From Prosopocoilus inquinatus (lineage: Eukaryota; Arthropoda; Insecta; Coleoptera; Lucanidae), in contig CM069878.1 of the NCBI GenBank assembly GCA_036172665.1, positions 23,859,501-23,923,500 of the forward strand: a stretch of DNA of 64,000 nucleotides, read 5' to 3'. The position numbers and the translations under genes were made by a program. How positions within the stretch are numbered: the stretch's first letter is position 1; the number at the start of each line of letters is the position of its first letter. Under the pieces are notes generated by a model. That model was not told the DNA's origin. It did no database searches and saw only the letters and a program-made list of their open reading frames with translations. Below are positions 48,001 to 57,249 of this stretch, in pieces.

Positions 48001-48108
48001 GAGAATCACAAAAGCTCAATTCTTTTTACAATAAATAATTTGATATTTTTTTTTGAAACTACATATGATTGGAACACTGCGATATTGTTACGTACTCACC
48101 ACCTTCAT
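38595..48108 (-). CDS. Cuticular protein, RR-1 (Rebers-Riddiford) family, four coding exons
   Basis: Model (minus strand): exon 1 48108-48100 (ATG AAG GTG), exon 2 43591-43459, exon 3 40099-39799, exon 4 39009-38595, 858 nt, 285 residues. All introns start GT and end AG and phases agree (0, 1, 2). Residues 1-16 ([16 protein letters not shown]) are a signal peptide. Residues ~24-130 are Gly/Pro-rich with GPGFPGGAG repeats. ~134-208 is the chitin-binding RR-1 region ([52 protein letters not shown]). The tail is Gly-rich and ends SGYTY. The product is secreted by epidermis and binds chitin in the cuticle, soft-cuticle type by class. The exon 1 link rests on phase, signal-peptide fit and the local TATA/initiator; an alternative exon 1 lies at 48561-48553. 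Confidence 0.88.
39799..40099 (-). CDS. Exon 3 of the RR-1 cuticular protein gene
   Basis: Acceptor TTTTACAG precedes 40099 and donor GTAAGT starts at 39798. It encodes a Gly run, [12 protein letters not shown], several GPGFPGGAG repeats, and the start of the RR region ([14 protein letters not shown]). The split Ser codon (AG|C) joins exon 4 in frame. Confidence 0.93.
39915..40035 (-). repeat. 27-bp coding tandem repeat (GPGFPGGAG)
   Basis: Four near-identical 27-bp units encode GPGFPGGAG within exon 3. On the opposite strand the same bases read as a collagen-like frame, an artefact. Such arrays vary in copy number by slippage. Confidence 0.9.
40534..40575 (-). ncRNA. Hammerhead-like motif B2 in a cuticle-gene intron
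   Basis: Minus strand: CACTC, CTGACGA, helix II GCTGTC...GATAGC, GAAA, CGTA, GAATG. Both boxes are intact and helix II has compensated changes relative to B1 (G-U wobble). Helix I has one mismatch. It lies in the intron between exons 3 and 2, in sense orientation to the gene, so it would be transcribed with the pre-mRNA. Confidence 0.6.
42355..42740. repeat. Two ~200-bp direct repeats in the cuticle-gene intron
   Basis: ACAGTGTGTCCCAGGAATACT (21-base region, shortened in the second copy) opens the first unit near 42355 and ACAGTGTGTTCCAGGATTA the second near 42565. Both continue with AATTTTGAATTTTGTTTTG and TCAGTTTCGAGAAAC. Probably a tandemly arranged repeat family; no inverted ends. Confidence 0.65.
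43459..43591 (-). CDS. Exon 2 of the RR-1 cuticular protein gene (signal peptide and N-terminus)
   Basis: A pyrimidine-rich acceptor ending TTCTTACAG precedes 43591; donor GTAAGT starts at 43458. It encodes [20 protein letters not shown] and a Pro/Gly-rich start. The frame that appears to continue upstream to 43639 begins with GTG and is the polypyrimidine tract of the intron, so the true start lies in a distant first exon. Confidence 0.88.
45700..45985. mobile_element. Palindromic GCGAAGCTAAGC repeat plus an adjacent half copy (MITE-like)
   Basis: GGCCACTGCGAGCGAAGC at ~45710 is mirrored by GCTTCACCCGCAGTGGCC at ~45875, with inner blocks AAGCGAAACTAAG / CTTAGTTTCGCT. A second partial copy starts at about 45905 (GACCACTGCACGCGAAGCG). 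It lies in the first intron of the cuticular gene. Confidence 0.6.
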
Positions 48109-48183
48109 GTTGGTCTCTGTAGAATGACACCAACAACCGAAGATGCAAGACTGTACCCTGGCCACAAAGGATCCTCTTATATA
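48095..48183 (-). promoter_or_regulatory. Proximal core promoter and first exon A of the cuticular gene
   Basis: On the minus strand TATATAAG (48183-48176) is followed 31 bases later by an arthropod initiator ACAGTC with A+1 at about 48152, a ~44-base 5'UTR, ATGAAGGTG (48108-48100) and donor GTGAGT (48099-48094). Spacing is what a TATA/Inr promoter needs. Confidence 0.75.
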
Positions 48184-48546
48184 GAAATTTAACACGAACA
48201 GAAGAACCAACCCCACTCTAGCTGTACCTTAACAATTAATTTAATAGTACCTGGAAACTCTAGAGATTCACAATCGCCGCACTCATAAAAATTTAATGAT
48301 TTTAGAATCAATTTTCAGAAGAATGTGCATTCATCAATACTTTACTTACATGGAAAGAAGAAGTCAAGTTCTCCAAGATTTTTCTTTTAATTAAAAAAAA
48401 ACAACTTGGACTTGAAGATAGAATGAAAAATCTATTTTTTTAACTTTGGTCACTTATAAAAACGTATAACTCCGAAATCATAAGCAAAAAATAATTAAAG
48501 ACAAGATAAGAGTGAATGTGTCTTCAACCCTAAAGTAGTGTTAGGT

Positions 48547-48630
48547 ACTCACCACGTTCATGTTGCCTGTGTTCCAATATCACTAACAGCTGAAGACTGT
48601 CCTCTGGGTGAAGAAGATTCCCCTTTTATA
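48547..48630 (-). promoter_or_regulatory. Distal, duplicated core promoter and first exon B
   Basis: Minus strand TATAAAAGGG (48630-48621) lies 32 bases before ACAGTC (A+1 about 48598), then a short 5'UTR, ATGAACGTG (48561-48553) and donor GTGAGT (48552-48547). Clearly homologous to copy A, including upstream blocks near GAAGAATCAACCCCACTCT. It would start the protein with MNV. Confidence 0.7.
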
Positions 48631-48699
48631 GGATTAAACCGGAGCAGAAGAATCAACCCCACTCTGCCGAGCTGGTATTAATCAGAACAGTAAGCGAAA

Positions 48700-49560
48700 C
48701 AAGATCATCTTCTTTATGAAAATAAAAGTAATGACGTCGCGTGAGTGTGCATTCGGCCTTTCACACATCCGAGATAATCCGCGGAGGTTAAACGGGGAAG
48801 ACGCGCACTCCGAACCAGCAATTTCAAGCTAATTACTCGGGCAGATATTTTAATCGATTTGTGCGGCAATAGGCACTTAAAGCTAACATGTATTATGTAG
48901 CCTTTTTTTTTTCGTTGTGGTTGTTAATTCCTCGCATAATTCGATTCGATTAATTCCAGAAAGCAGATTCATTTTATGATTCGTCAGGTATCAAAATTAT
49001 TAATTCCATTATCTTTCTTAGTTCGTAAGCGTTCACAGATAATTTTAATTGGTTAATGCCCTTATAATACTTATAAACTAATAGAAAATTGGTTAAATTC
49101 GCTTCTTTTTGTTACCCTTTCTATTCCTGAATTCTCTTTTAGACATGAATTTTGAATCAATTAATTAATAGCAAAACATAAAATGTCTGCTCTCCTAGAT
49201 AATTAAGTTCGTCTTTTCTTCATACAGTTTCTCCACGTTACCACTCTGAAAGTTTACTAGTTGTGCTTCAGATGGTGATGGTAGAATTTTCACCAGAATT
49301 CCTTTTTCCTTCTTTCAAATATTCTATTCAAAATAATATAAAGATATTCATTAGTTAGTTAATAGTGATTACGATGACAACAGTTACACAAAGTCTGCCT
49401 TTTCCGTATATTCTTATTGTCCTTCTTTCTTTATCTTCTTTATCTATTGTTTGTTTGTTTGTTTATTAGACATCAATCAGTACATGTCAAGTATATAAAT
49501 CGATATATAAAATTAGGTATGTATACATACGCAGTAGTGGCACACAAGGGCAGGCTTTAC
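48700..49560. other. Upstream flank of the cuticular gene; no gene recognised
   Basis: Includes a GC-richer block around 48725-48845, about 130-250 bp upstream of distal start site B, which could hold regulatory sites. Nothing specific identified beyond 48850. Confidence 0.3.
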
Positions 49561-49920
49561 ACATTAAAAAACAGGTTAAACATTACAGACAAGTTAAAAA
49601 CAGACAGATTCTTTGTAGATAATACGATATCCGATCGTAGAACAATATTATTTCAATTCTGTGTTCGTCAAATGTAATGTGTAATCGTGTAATAAAGAGT
49701 GAGAATGAACTCATTTTTAAAAGATCTTTCACTGATTCTTCTACAAACTTTAAAATCTTTCTACAAGGAGAGAGCTGGAAAGAGGTTTATAATGTAAACT
49801 GTATTAATTTATCTTTTTCAAATTTTAATAACACTTTCTCTTTCTACTTTGATACTTGTTTTCCTAAACGTCGAAGGCGAGTACAAAAGGAGAACAAAGA
49901 TTGGATAAATAATGAACTAA

Positions 49921-50102
49921 TTCCCAGTTTCACAAAAATTATTTAACCACTGATTAATTTAACGGCGTGATTAAAGCCTGTAATTGGTTGGGTGAAACAA
50001 TATAATTGGTTGTTTCAAATTTACTCTTAACTTTGAACAATGACGTTCCTTAATCAGAGAATTAAATTAACCGCTGATTAACAATTTTTTTGTGAAACCC
50101 AC
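49921..50102. mobile_element. MITE-like inverted-repeat insertion in the LINE relic
   Basis: CCCAGTTTCACAAAAATT and the mirrored AATTTTTTTGTGAAACCC lie at the two ends; inner blocks AACCACTGATTAATTT / AAATTAACCGCTGATT also mirror. About 180 bp. Target duplication not clear. Confidence 0.55.
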
Positions 50103-50638
50103 CGTAAGACAATTAAGTCTGCGGTTAAAACAAATTCATATTATGCACCCGGCGTTCAGGTGCTTTTATAAATCACAAGATAATTCCTAATGACCTTGTT
50201 TCGAATACAAAAAAAAACTTTTCATCAAAAGAAAATTCAAAATTCATTTAATTTACGAAAACAACATGGCAGACAGTAAATAAGTTAAGTAAAAACAATA
50301 AAAAGCGCAGAGAAATATGCCTAAGAATTGATAATCAAGAAGTAAATGACCAGCAAACCGTTAGTAATATTTTCAGCAAATATTTTTAAAATTTACCTTT
50401 GGAAATTTCTAATCACTTAAATAAAAATAAACAAGTGATAAAAGCTCATACAGATAACATTAACGTGAATAAATTGTTTATGTTTCTGAACCCTTTCACA
50501 GAGGAAGAACTGTTTTCTTTATTATTAACTGAAAAATAAAAATTCTTCAGGATATGATGAAATTCCGGCGTTTTTCATAGAAATGTGTTTAATCTTTCTG
50601 TTCAAACCCCTAACATATTTAGTAAGTTTATCTTTTAA

Positions 50639-50976
50639 GGATATGAAACAAATAAAAAAGCTTTTTAAAAACGAGCTGAAAGAGTCATTTATTGACTTAC
50701 TTGACGTTTCGCAAATACAATTATGTGCTTTATCAAAAGTAAATATCGGAAATATAAAAAATTTAGCCTACTAATTTTTTTAATTAATTGTGAAAAGATT
50801 GATTAAAAAAATAGTAGGCTAAATTGTTTATATTTCCGTTATTCACTTTTGATAAAGCAAATAATTATATTTGTGAAATGTCAAGTAAGCCAGTAAATTA
50901 CTCTTTCAGCTCGTTTTTAAAAAGTTTTTTATTTTCATATCCTCTGCAACTCTCACGAGCAAGAACTATCCAAAAA
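50639..50976. mobile_element. Foldback insertion with 12-bp target duplication
   Basis: Perfect 12-bp duplication TTTATCTTTTAA at 50627-50638 and 50977-50988 inside the LINE frame. Most of the 338-bp insert is an inverted repeat with ~135-bp arms (ATATGAAA...TTTAGCCTAC against GTAGGCTAAA...TTTTCATAT), followed by ~30 unpaired bases. No hammerhead boxes were found, but the duplication length matches the ribozyme insertions next to it. Confidence 0.75.
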
Positions 50977-51167
50977 TTTATCTTTTAAAGAAGGTAAATT
51001 CCCTAGCTGCTTAAAAATTGGTAAAATAACTCCGATATGTAAATTCAAAGACCAAGAAAAAATTGAAAACTATAGACCTTTAACAATAACTTCTATATTT
51101 TGAAAAGTTTTTGAATACGCCTTCCTAGATAGGTCACTTTCTTTTCTTTCTAAACAAAATATTTTAT

Positions 51168-51421
51168 AAAATTTTGTTGCAAATCGTTTTTGATTGCAGT
51201 GAAAACCTCGAGCAGCCTCTGCGCAGCTGTTTCAGCCCTGTTTGGGGCTTCATCAGCAGAGACGTAGCTCGACATTCCGACTGCAGACCAAAAACGCCTT
51301 GTCTGATTTATTCGCAATTGCGATGTAATAGTGATGAACAAATAAAACAACGAAATCAACGATCGCTTTCTGACCTGTCAGGTCAGAAAGCGATCGTAGG
51401 ATGTCGCTGTGTTTATCTGTT
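51168..51421 (-). mobile_element. Hammerhead-bearing element, family A, in the LINE relic
   Basis: 254 bp bounded by perfect 13-bp duplications CAAAATATTTTAT (51155-51167, 51422-51434); removing it rejoins the LINE frame (LSKQNI / LCLDQRGFF). It contains the family A unit on the minus strand plus a short palindrome, GATCGCTTTCTGACCTG and its mirror (about 51361-51395). Confidence 0.85.
51217..51261 (-). ncRNA. Hammerhead-like motif A5: canonical CUGAUGA box, mutated cleavage triplet
   Basis: Minus strand: CTCTG, CTGATGA, AGCCC...GGGCT, GAAA, CAGCTGCG, CAGAG. The first box is the classical form and helix I is intact, but the triplet that should be NUH reads GCG, removing the cleavage site. 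Confidence 0.65.
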
Positions 51422-51975
51422 CAAAATATTTTATGTCTAGATCAACGTGGGTTCTTCAAAGGAAAATCAACTTCTACTGCCATTACTACCTTTTACTTGC
51501 AAATTTTACAATATATTGAAGTGAGAGAATGCCCAGTCGAAATCTTTTGCTATTTAAGCAGAGCATTTGACTGTGTTAACCATGAATCACTGCTGAATAT
51601 GCTAAATAAACACAGTCCCACTTAAATGGATCATGTATCTGATAAGAAACAGTACGTTGCTATTAATAACAATAACTCTCGGTTAGAAAGTAGTAATGTT
51701 GGTGTTCCACAAGGCTCCATTTTGGGACCTATTCTACTTGTATTGAATATTAATGACTTAAATTACTTACAGGGACGTGCACCTTACCACAGCTCAAAAG
51801 GGGGTCACGAAACCTGAAAGTTTGGGTAACTGAACTAAGTGGTTTTTCTACTTTCCTCTTTTTTTAAGGTGAAACAGATCGATCAGCTTTTAACGTGTGA
51901 AGACAGGCACAAGGCTGTACAAAATCTTCGGAAGTTTTTTTATTTCTTCGTATTTTTTGCAACATATCATTTATC

Positions 51976-52175
51976 AAAAATTTTGTGCAAATCGTTTTTT
52001 ATTGCAATGAAAACCTCGAGCAGCCTCTGTACAGCTGTTTCCGCCCTGCTTGGGGCTTCTTGAGCATGGCCGCCTTGCATGGGGGACTTATTAGGAGCAA
52101 ATCCCGCTTCAATTTGTCTATCCTACTGCAATGTCAGGTCAAAAAGCGATTGGAAGATGTCGCTATTTTATCTGT
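51976..52175 (-). mobile_element. Hammerhead-bearing element, family A, deleted copy in the LINE relic
   Basis: 200 bp bounded by perfect 12-bp duplications ATATCATTTATC (51964-51975, 52176-52187). On the minus strand it starts ACAGATAAAATAGCGACATC and ends GCACAAAATTTTT like the other insertions; an internal deletion joins ATGGCCGCC-type sequence directly to the hammerhead. Confidence 0.82.
52025..52061 (-). ncRNA. Truncated hammerhead-like motif A6
   Basis: Helix III, GTA triplet, CAGAG and most of helix II remain, but the deletion removed the 5' helix I strand and the start of the CTGAAGA box, and helix II has a mismatch (GGGCG). Inactive. Confidence 0.5.
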
Positions 52176-52187
52176 ATATCATTTATC

Positions 52188-52730
52188 GATATTCTTTATT
52201 TACCTTGCCGTCTTTATTTGCTTAATTTGGACTTTTATTAAAGAAAATAAAACAAAACGTTTTCGAATCTAGTTATACAGCAGAACTTTCTGGCGATGGC
52301 GAAATTGGAGTTTCTCCTGTACATGCGTCCTAACTCCGTCTTTTTCTTTTTAACATGCTCCTTCCAACGGAATTTTACAACCAAAGAATTGTCTTATCAT
52401 CAAGAAAAGAGCGATGTCCATTCTAACCAACTCACCACATAATGGGATCTATTCCGCTGTCACCTTGAAAACAGATGTAATTATACAATTTCGATTCGTT
52501 CAAAACTTCAAAGAGTCTTGAAGTATAAGAGGAAACATTCGTCGAGGAAGTTATACCTTCTCTCCTCATAAAATTCATAAAATTCGTACTGAATAGCTTA
52601 AGAAAAAAAAATACAACAAAGTGAGTTAAAAGAATGTGTCAACCGGGGAAGAATCTAATTGACGAAACCATTCAAACCAATGCAGATCAAATGTGAGATT
52701 CAGGATTCAGGTTTTTCCTTGCATATTTAA
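52188..52730. other. No feature recognised
   Basis: Spacer between two LINE relics. No domain-bearing frame. Confidence 0.3.
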
Positions 52731-52990
52731 CAGATGCTCTCTTCACTCTGGAAAATTGCCAAAGAGACCAAAAAGCCGATTGCCCAAATGCCTTCATTCA
52801 AAATGTACAAATATAAACAACTCAATTAGGATCATCAAACTTTGGCAGAACGTAGAATACATTATTCAGTTAGAGACTTCGAAAAAATGAAGAGTGGCTA
52901 GAGATAAGACAGGAAGACACGTATGCGAAACCGATCAAGGCAGGTGTACCACAAGGTAACGTACTAGGTCCAGTGCTTTACTTGTCACGT
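52731..52990 (+). pseudogene. jockey-type LINE fragment
   Basis: FSLWKIAKETKKP-like sequence near 52740 (a jockey pre-RT motif) is followed after a large deletion by KPIKAGVPQGNVLGPVLYL near 52930-52985, the reverse transcriptase PQG box. Everything between is missing or frame-broken. Distinct from the LINE at 49677. Confidence 0.65.
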
Positions 52991-53454
52991 ACACTACTGT
53001 CGAAAACTTTTAAAACGAAAAGCAATAAATCTGTTGGAATTTGAGCCTTATTGAAATAGCCGGTCTGAATTTAGAACCTTCTGCATTCGAGCCTCCCCGT
53101 TTCTCTCTCCCTCTCTTGACCAGGGGATGAGCAGGGTCATAAAATTCAATCACGAGAGCAGGGGTAATCTGTTAAGCATTGAATAAGGAAATTCCAAGTA
53201 ATGAGAACTGCGTAATTTGTAATGTATTATGAAAGTAATTATTTTAGTTTGTTAATTGTTTTTAGTTTAATGTTAATAAAAATAATACCTACCCGGGATT
53301 TGTTATATTCTGTTTTTTTTTTTATGTTTCAATTTAGATTTTCATATTTAAATTGTTAGCAAAATTGGAAGATATTAAATCAAAATGTTTTAAACTGCCA
53401 TAAGTTCGGAATGTATTTAAATTTAAATTTACGTTTAAACGTGTTATTATTGAA

Positions 53455-53508
53455 CAGATAAAATAGCGACATCTTACGATCGCTTTTTGACCTGACATTG
53501 CAGTATTG
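53455..53508. repeat. Fragment of the family A hammerhead element
   Basis: ACAGATAAAATAGCGACATC and TTTTTGACCTGACATTGCAG match the 5' end of the family A insertions; the remainder, including the ribozyme, is absent. Confidence 0.75.
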
Positions 53509-53604
53509 TGTGTTGAATAATAAATAAACGAAGTGATCAGAAAAGGAAAATACTTTTTATGTTTCATGTGTTGCAATTAAAAATTTCCAACGCTAATTTA
53601 GATC

Positions 53605-53757
53605 AAACTATTATACAGAGTTCAACAAAACGAGTTAAATAAACCAAAATTATTTTATTATACTATTTTTTCTTTATAAATCGAATGAGTAACAAAGTAT
53701 TTTTAATGACACATTAATTTTTAATTGGACTTATGACCAAACTCTGTATAATAGTTT
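53605..53757. mobile_element. Short MITE with ~19-bp inverted ends
   Basis: AAACTATTATACAGAGTT at the left is mirrored by AACTCTGTATAATAGTTT at the right, with an AT-rich centre. TA dinucleotides inside the ends suggest a Tc1/mariner-type MITE of about 145 bp. Confidence 0.6.
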
Positions 53758-54149
53758 TCATAATCAGACTTTAAGGAAGCATTAAGTCAATTTAAGAATG
53801 GGTAAACAAATGTATTTTTTTAGGTTAAAATAACTTTAAAATTAAAATCCTATTATGAAATCGGAATACTGTTATTTTAATTAATTCATGAAAATGTATG
53901 ATAATATGTCTTAAAAGTGATGCAAATTTCTGTTCATGAAATCGGGAATTTAAATACAAATTGAGGAATTTAAGCATCTAATAAGAAAATAAAAATTAAT
54001 ACTAAGTAGGATATTGTCCCGAATATTTAATCCTGTGTAAGTATCTTGCGCAGGAATGATTTTATACCTCTACATCCTATTAGATTTGTAAAATGTTGGT
54101 ATTCTGGAAAATTTCCGGTAATACCGTGTATTATACGAATTTAGTGTGT

Positions 54150-54362
54150 AGGTAAACAGAGAAATGTCAATAGTAAAATGTAACACAAATTGTAGTTAGA
54201 ATGAAGACAGAAACAAATTGTAGCAAATATTCGCACAATTGTCGGACTATTTACTACAATTTATTAATATTTACTACAATTGTGTTAATAATTGCTACAA
54301 TTGTTTCTATCTTTATTCTGACTACAATTTGTGTTACTTTTTACTATAGATTTTTCTCTGTG
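54150..54362. mobile_element. Palindromic MITE (ACAGAGAAA ends)
   Basis: ACAGAGAAATGTCAATAGT...GTAACACAAATTGTAG on the left mirrors CTACAATTTGTGTTAC...TTTCTCTGTG on the right; arms ~95 bp. The 109-codon hydrophobic frame at 54201-54530 is a by-product of ACAATTG-rich sequence. Confidence 0.7.
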
Positions 54363-54365
54363 TAT

Positions 54366-55157
54366 AAGAAGCTGCGAACTAATTATCTTTTAGTATTGAA
54401 CAATTTCTTGTGTCGGAAAGTTTCGTTTAATTTCATTGTGAAATGGAACGAAGAACACATACTACCGAAAGAGATAATCATTCCATTGTATGTATATTGT
54501 CATAGGACCAACGATACCTGTTATTATTAATGGAAACCGTAACCAATATTTATTTATTAGACTTGCTGCCGGCCGTACCATAAAAGCAGCTTAGCCGGCT
54601 AAATGTTGTTAATATTCATAATTGCAAAGCACGGATATTCGTACGGCCAGAGGTATTTCATTTCGTCTTAAAACTTTTCGACACCACCGTACCGGTGAGC
54701 TTCCGAAATTGGGCATGTGATGACGGTAAACTTTACTAGTGGTACTGATGTGCAGGCAATTGGCTTTAAATAGCATTAGAATCTGCTAGAAATAGCAGAT
54801 GAAGAGTACAGTTATGAAGTATTTTTAAAAAATAACAAGACTAATTTTTATTTTTATTACAAAAACAAAACGTTATGTACAAAATGCTCGTTCGTAAATC
54901 AAAATATTAGTTGTATAATAGGTATTTTTGTTGTGTTTGGGAAAATATCTTTTAAAGAAAACTAAAAAGAATGTTCCTGGGCGCGGAAACCTGAGCGGAA
55001 TTTCAAAGCCTTTTGCTAATCGATCAACGCAGCGATGTGTTATGGTAATGTGTTTAGCACTCAACGTTGCGTTTATCGATTAGAAAAGGGCCCCGAAATT
55101 CAAATTGAAAAAAGCCAATGTTAGGAAAGTGTAGCAAATTGCACTGTAATCGACCTT
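54366..55157. other. No feature recognised
   Basis: No recognisable coding frame; one GC-richer spot near 54570-54700 without motifs. Confidence 0.3.
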
Positions 55158-55165
55158 GTGCAGTA

Positions 55166-55375
55166 CACTGAGAAAAATATTAAGGGTGATTTTCCTTTCA
55201 AACCCACCAGTGTACTAAGCAGACTTTTCTCAGCGTACTACTACAAAATTAACAGTTTAGAATGTTTCTTTTTGTGCAAAAAAATCATTCTCACGCTGTT
55301 AATTTTGCAGCATCAGTACGTTGAATCGTTTTCTAACACGAATTTTAATAAATCGATCGTACATTTTCCTCAGTG
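55166..55375. mobile_element. MITE with CACTGAG ends, TA duplication
   Basis: CACTGAGAAAAAT and ATTTTCCTCAGTG are inverted ends flanked by TA (55164-55165, 55376-55377). Inner blocks such as CAAAATTAACAG / CTGTTAATTTTG also mirror. 210 bp, non-coding. Confidence 0.7.
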
Positions 55376-55379
55376 TACC

Positions 55380-56284
55380 TTGAAAGCTTCCTCAAAGTAA
55401 AAAACATAATCCAAAATTTATTATATAAATGTTCAACATATAAGAAACAAAAAAAAAAGTTTTATAGCCCAATCTATTCTCAAATTCCTTTGCCCACATG
55501 ATATAATGAATTAACTAATATGAGTGAGTTTTTTAACTCTGAAAATGCAAGGTAAATATTCCCATGTTCAGTTTTAAAAAGAAACGTGTTAATGCAAACA
55601 AATTTTCAACGATAACGGTGAGGTTAAGTAAGTTCTAGCGTCTAATCATAATTTAATTTTAGATTTTGATAGTGCACTTTGTCCATTATTCGAAATTATG
55701 AATTAAATGCCCAATATTATCCATCACTCAGTCATATTGTTGCCCTGGGTAACTTTCAACCATCGCTTGGTGTGGAGAAGTTAGGAACACCTGCGGGTGA
55801 ATCTGCGGTACTTTCTGAACGATTAAAGTGTAACACTGCAGGTGACATTTCGTGGTTTTTGAACGATCGTGGGTAACTTTCTTTACCTAAGTACTGTTCC
55901 CGAACGCACTCCAAATGTACTGTTACCACTCAGTTATGAAATGTCATGAATTACGTCTCGGATATTAAAAAGATACTGTGAAAACATTAGATAATCGTTT
56001 GCATCATTGTTTAAAACGTGAAGGAGAGCATTTACAACAGTTGTAATATATTTCTTTTTGTAAATATTAATATATCTTGATTGAAATTTATCTTGTTTCC
56101 AGTGCCCCCGCGAGGCCAAAACCCACCCGCGTGCCACACCATACTTTAGCGCCCTCTGACATATGAGTTGGGACATACAAAAACACTCAATTATCAAGAT
56201 TGTTAAAAAGAAAATTAAAAAAAACAAAAAATGGAAAAAACAAAAATTAAAAAAAAATTTGAAACGGAAAATTTTTCAACTTTT
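55380..56284. other. No gene recognised
   Basis: Contains a poly-purine stretch near 56210-56260. No coding or repeat call is supported. Confidence 0.3.
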
Positions 56285-57245
56285 TAACTTTTTTAAAACA
56301 TTTTCCTTCACTTTTTAAACATTTCCTTCATTTTCATTCACTTTTCAAACATTTTCCTTCACTTTCTAAATATTCACCTGCACTTTCTAAACATTCTCCT
56401 TCATTTTCTAAACATTCTCTTTCACTTTCTAAACATTTTCCTTCACTTTTTTCAAGTTCCTGTGCCGCGAGCCCCCAGAGACCAGCAGCCCCAACAGGGC
56501 GAAGCACTTTCTTCTCATCTGACTAAGGAGGCCTCTGTTCAAACCCCCCAGTATGCAACTGGGCGAAGCCCGCTTTTTATTAATATTAGAAAAAAAAAAA
56601 AGAAACTAAATCACAAAAGCAAAAGGAACTTAAATTTTCTTTTTTTTTCTTTTTGCGTAACTCATCGAACAAGTTATTTACTTTACATCAATTATTTTAA
56701 TTAGGAAATAAAAGAAGACGCGACAAAGAAAACTGGGTCACAAATTAAAAATTGCTTACAAGTGAAAGAGACAAAAGACGATTTAAAAAACTCAAAAGAA
56801 TTTCCATCTTTTATTTTTTTTCTCGCAACTTTCCGAATTAATTATTTATTGATTTAAATCATTATTAAAAAAAAACAACAAGTAATTTAAAAATCAGTTA
56901 AATAATTTTCCTTCACTTTCCAAACATTTTCCTTCACTTTCTAAACATTCTTCTGCACTTTCTAAACATTTTCCTTCACTTTCTAAACATTCTCCTTCAT
57001 TTTCTAAACATTCTCCTTCACTTTCTAAACATTTTCCTTCACTTTTTTTCAAGTTCCTAGCTGCCGCGAGCCCTCAGAGACGAGCAGCCCAAACAGCACG
57101 AAGCGCTTTCTTCTCATCTGACTAAGGAGGCTTCTGTGCAGACCACCCAGTATGCAACTGGGCGAAGCCCGTTTGTTATTAATATTAGAAGAAGAAAAAA
57201 AGAAACTAAATCACAAAAGCAAAAGGACCTTAAATTTCTGAAAAC
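56285..57245. repeat. Duplicated unit: 21-bp minisatellite followed by a GC-rich hairpin module
   Basis: Arrays of an AAACATTTTCCTTCACTTTCT unit (21 bp) lie at ~56285-56455 and ~56895-57050. Each is followed by a ~180-bp module (GCCGCGAGCCC, CATCTGACTAAGGAGG, AACTGGGCGAAGCCCG, then TTATTAATATTAGAA) at 56453-56640 and 57049-57240, so the whole block is repeated with ~596 bp spacing. GGGCGAAGCCC forms a small hairpin. Internal minisatellites plus a 3' hairpin recall DINE-1/Helentron elements, which is inference. Confidence 0.6.
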
Positions 57246-57249
57246 TTAA

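Larger units (their letters stand above)
49677..52260 (+). pseudogene. LINE (jockey/CR1-type) ORF2 relic with four nested insertions
   Basis: Successive frames carry the endonuclease-RT linker (SWKEVYNVN...FYFDTCFPKRRRRVQKENKDW, 49677-49930), KTTWQTVNKLSKNNKK near 50260, FLNPFTEEELFSLLLT near 50490, SSGYDEIPAFF near 50550, then the reverse transcriptase: CLKIGKITPICKF, IENYRPLTITSIF, DQRGFFKGKSTSTAI, PVEIFCYLSRAFDCVNHESL and GVPQGSILGPILL (to ~51760). The catalytic YADD region is lost. Many stops and frameshifts. Insertions: 49921-50102, 50639-50976, 51168-51421 and 51976-52175. Confidence 0.85.

Noticed and set aside
51361..51395. Perfect 17-bp palindrome resembling a terminator hairpin
   Set aside because: It is the inverted tail of the family A element, not a transcription terminator.
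54201..54530. 109-codon Ile/Thr-rich hydrophobic frame
   Set aside because: Most of it is the right half of a palindromic MITE made of ACAATTG repeats.
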